Positions 15,011 to 16,672 of a stretch of 16,672 nucleotides of DNA are shown piece by piece. Origin of the DNA: Betaproteobacteria bacterium (lineage in GTDB: Bacteria; Pseudomonadota; Gammaproteobacteria; Burkholderiales; Burkholderiaceae_C); contig RGEP01000018.1 of NCBI GenBank assembly GCA_009918225.1, positions 1-16,672 of the forward strand, given 5' to 3'. Each line of letters begins with the position of its first letter. Position 1 is the first letter of the stretch. The position numbers and the translations under genes were made by a program. The notes beneath the pieces are model-generated. The model was not told where the DNA came from, did not search any database, and saw nothing but the letters and a program-made list of their open reading frames with translations.

Positions 15011-15999
15011 GCTCTGTTGCGAACTCCATGAACGCTTCCACCCCGCCCATTCTTCAGGTCGAGCGCCTGCACAAGCGCTTCGCGGTCACCGGTCAACGCG
15101 GGGCCTTTCTCCACGCGGTCGATGATGTGTCGCTCGAAATCGGCCGGGGCGAGAGCGTGGGCCTGGTGGGTGAGAGCGGCTGCGGCAAATCCACACTGGT
15201 TCGCCTGCTGGCCCGCCTGCACGACCCGTCGGAAGGCCGCATCCTCTTTGAAGGCCAGGACCTCGCCGAGACACCGGCCCTGCGCTTTGCCCGCTCACCG
15301 CACAGGAGCGCGGTCCAAATGGTCTTTCAAGACCCGACCGACAGCCTGAACCCTCGATACACCGCTCGCCACACGATTGGCGAGCCGCTGAAGCTGTTGA
15401 CGACGCTGACCGCGGCACAACAACAGCTGCGGGTGCAGGAGCTGTCTGAGCAAGTGGGTCTGCCCCCGGAACTGCTGGACCGCTACCCGCATCAGCTTTC
15501 CGGCGGTCAGAAGGCCCGAGTGGGCATTGCGCGCGCCTTGGCGGTACACCCGCGCCTGCTCATCCTCGATGAGCCGACCGCCGCGCTGGATGTGTCGGTG
15601 CAGGCGGTGGTGCTGCAGCTGCTGCAGCGTCTGCGCAGCGAGCTCGGCTTGTCCTGCCTCTTCGTGTCGCACGACCTCAACGTGGTGCGCCTGCTCACCG
15701 ACCGCGTGGCCGTCATGTACCTGGGCCGCATCGTGGAGGTGGGGCCCTCTGAGGCGGTGTTCCGCCATCCGCGCCATCCCTACACCCGCGCCTTGATCTC
15801 CTCTATTCCTGGGCAGGGTCCGAGAATCAAACTGTCCGGGGAAGTGGCCAGCCCCATCAACCCACCACATGAAGTGTGTCGGCTGCACGGCCGCTGCCCG
15901 ATAGGGCAGGACCTCTGTGCCCGCCAAATGCCCCAGCTGCGCGCCATCGGCGATGATTCAGGTCACCGCGCCGCCTGCCACTTCATCGACGGGGCATGA
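15007..15999 (+). CDS. ABC importer ATPase, DppF/OppF type
   Basis: Second ATPase of the peptide-type importer. In 330 residues it shows Walker A GESGCGKST (55-63), Q-loop MVFQDPTDSLNPRY, signature LSGGQKARVGIARAL (from 164) and Walker B LLILDEP (184-190). The C-terminal oligopeptide-transporter domain ends in a cysteine-containing segment (CRLHGRCPIGQDLC). The start at 15007 overlaps the DppD-type stop by ATGA. An in-frame ATG at 15028 is a shorter alternative, still ahead of the conserved domain. Together with 12061, 13071 and 13925 it completes an importer lacking only its binding protein. Confidence 0.93.
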   Translation: MSSVANSMNASTPPILQVERLHKRFAVTGQRGAFLHAVDDVSLEIGRGESVGLVGESGCGKSTLVRLLARLHDPSEGRILFEGQDLAETPALRFARSPHRSAVQMVFQDPTDSLNPRYTARHTIGEPLKLLTTLTAAQQQLRVQELSEQVGLPPELLDRYPHQLSGGQKARVGIARALAVHPRLLILDEPTAALDVSVQAVVLQLLQRLRSELGLSCLFVSHDLNVVRLLTDRVAVMYLGRIVEVGPSEAVFRHPRHPYTRALISSIPGQGPRIKLSGEVASPINPPHEVCRLHGRCPIGQDLCARQMPQLRAIGDDSGHRAACHFIDGA

Positions 16000-16001
16000 C
16001 C

Positions 16002-16672
16002 ATGAAGACCATTGCACTGGAACGCCAAAACCTCGCCGCTCAGGTGTACGAACAGCTCAAGGCCGAGATGGACGGTTTTCTTTGGGTGCCGGGACAACGC
16101 CGATCCGAGGCCGAGATCGGCCAACGCCTGGGCGTGAGCCGAACGCCTGTGCGCGAGGCGCTGTTTCGTTTGCGCAGCGAGGGCCGAATCGATGTGGAGC
16201 CCAAGACCGGCTGGTTCGTTCAGCCGATTGACTTTGACCGCATCGAACAGCTCTACGATCTGCGCGTGGTGCTCGAGCGCTGGGCCGTGAGCCGCCTGTG
16301 TGAGCGACAGGAGGACCCTGGAGAGCTGAATGAACTCCGGGGCATTTGGTTGGTGCCCCCATCAGAGCGATTAACCGATCCGGCGGCCGTTGGAAGGCTG
16401 GATGAAGACTTCCACTCCTTGCTCGTGCAGGCTGCGGCCAACGAAGAGATCAGCCGGGTGCACCGCGATGTCACCGAACGCATCCGCATCGTGCGCCGGC
16501 TCGACTTCACCCGCGCAGACCGCATCGAGGCCACTTATGTCGAGCACGCCAAGATCCTGCGGGCCGTCATCCAAAGAAAGTCCGAGCAGGCCCAGTGGCT
16601 CCTGGGCAGCCATATTGAACACAGCAAGGTGCAGGCACGCGGCATCACCTTGCACCAGTTGCAGCGGGTACG
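16002..16672 (+). CDS. GntR-family transcriptional regulator (FCD subfamily), 3' end cut by the window
   Basis: DNA-binding regulator, the likely local sensor for this catabolic operon. The frame is open from 16002 to the window edge (223 codons seen), so the stop lies outside. Residues 1 to about 75 form a GntR winged helix (EIGQRLGVSRTPVREALFRL, then GRIDVEPKTGWFV). The remainder is an FCD ligand domain with likely metal ligands Asp134 and His138 (DEDFH), His182 (EHAKI) and His204 (GSHIEHS). The FCD domain is nearly complete, so few residues are probably missing. An in-frame ATG at 15996 would give an ATGA overlap with the DppF-type stop and add two residues; 16002 has better spacing from the GGGG upstream. 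FCD regulators are usually repressors relieved by a pathway acid or amide; that role is inferred here. Confidence 0.9.
   Translation, partial: MKTIALERQNLAAQVYEQLKAEMDGFLWVPGQRRSEAEIGQRLGVSRTPVREALFRLRSEGRIDVEPKTGWFVQPIDFDRIEQLYDLRVVLERWAVSRLCERQEDPGELNELRGIWLVPPSERLTDPAAVGRLDEDFHSLLVQAAANEEISRVHRDVTERIRIVRRLDFTRADRIEATYVEHAKILRAVIQRKSEQAQWLLGSHIEHSKVQARGITLHQLQRV

Overview
This is a GC-rich, densely packed window with every supported gene on the + strand. Protein flavour, base composition and gene style suggest a betaproteobacterium, probably Burkholderiales (Comamonadaceae-like). That assignment is an inference from general resemblance, because the window has no rRNA or marker gene. I see no RNA genes, mobile elements, CRISPR arrays or gene-free stretch over 300 bases; the longest gap is 88 bases.

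The window looks like one long nitrogen-scavenging operon for biuret and related urea oligomers. From left to right it holds: the 3' part of an allophanate hydrolase (atzF); a Tat-exported solute-binding protein of the oligopeptide type; an amidase that appears to be a natural fusion of AtzG (DUF4089) and AtzE (1-carboxybiuret hydrolase); an AtzH-like DUF3225 protein; a BMP-type solute-binding protein and two matching permeases; a 43-codon ORF; a biuret-hydrolase-like cysteine hydrolase; the double-ATPase subunit of the BMP-type importer; a second, divergent cysteine hydrolase; a complete DppBCDF-type importer core; and a GntR/FCD regulator cut by the right edge.

The proposed logic is as follows. 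Two ABC importers bring in amide or urea-oligomer substrates. The two isochorismatase-like hydrolases remove terminal ammonia, for example biuret to allophanate. The AtzGE fusion and AtzH convert carboxybiuret through 1,3-dicarboxyurea to allophanate, and AtzF breaks allophanate down to ammonia and CO2. No cyanuric acid hydrolase (AtzD) is present, so carboxybiuret must come from elsewhere. An attractive source is triuret hydrolysis by one of the two cysteine hydrolases, since the published triuret hydrolase TrtA makes carboxybiuret.

From 6829 to the right edge nearly every junction is a 4-base ATGA overlap, implying tight translational coupling. The only spaced junction there precedes the small ORF at 8912-9043. 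Its first 11 residues resemble the N-terminus of formamidase-type nitrilases, so it may be the in-frame remnant of a deleted gene, kept because it drives translation of the biuret hydrolase.
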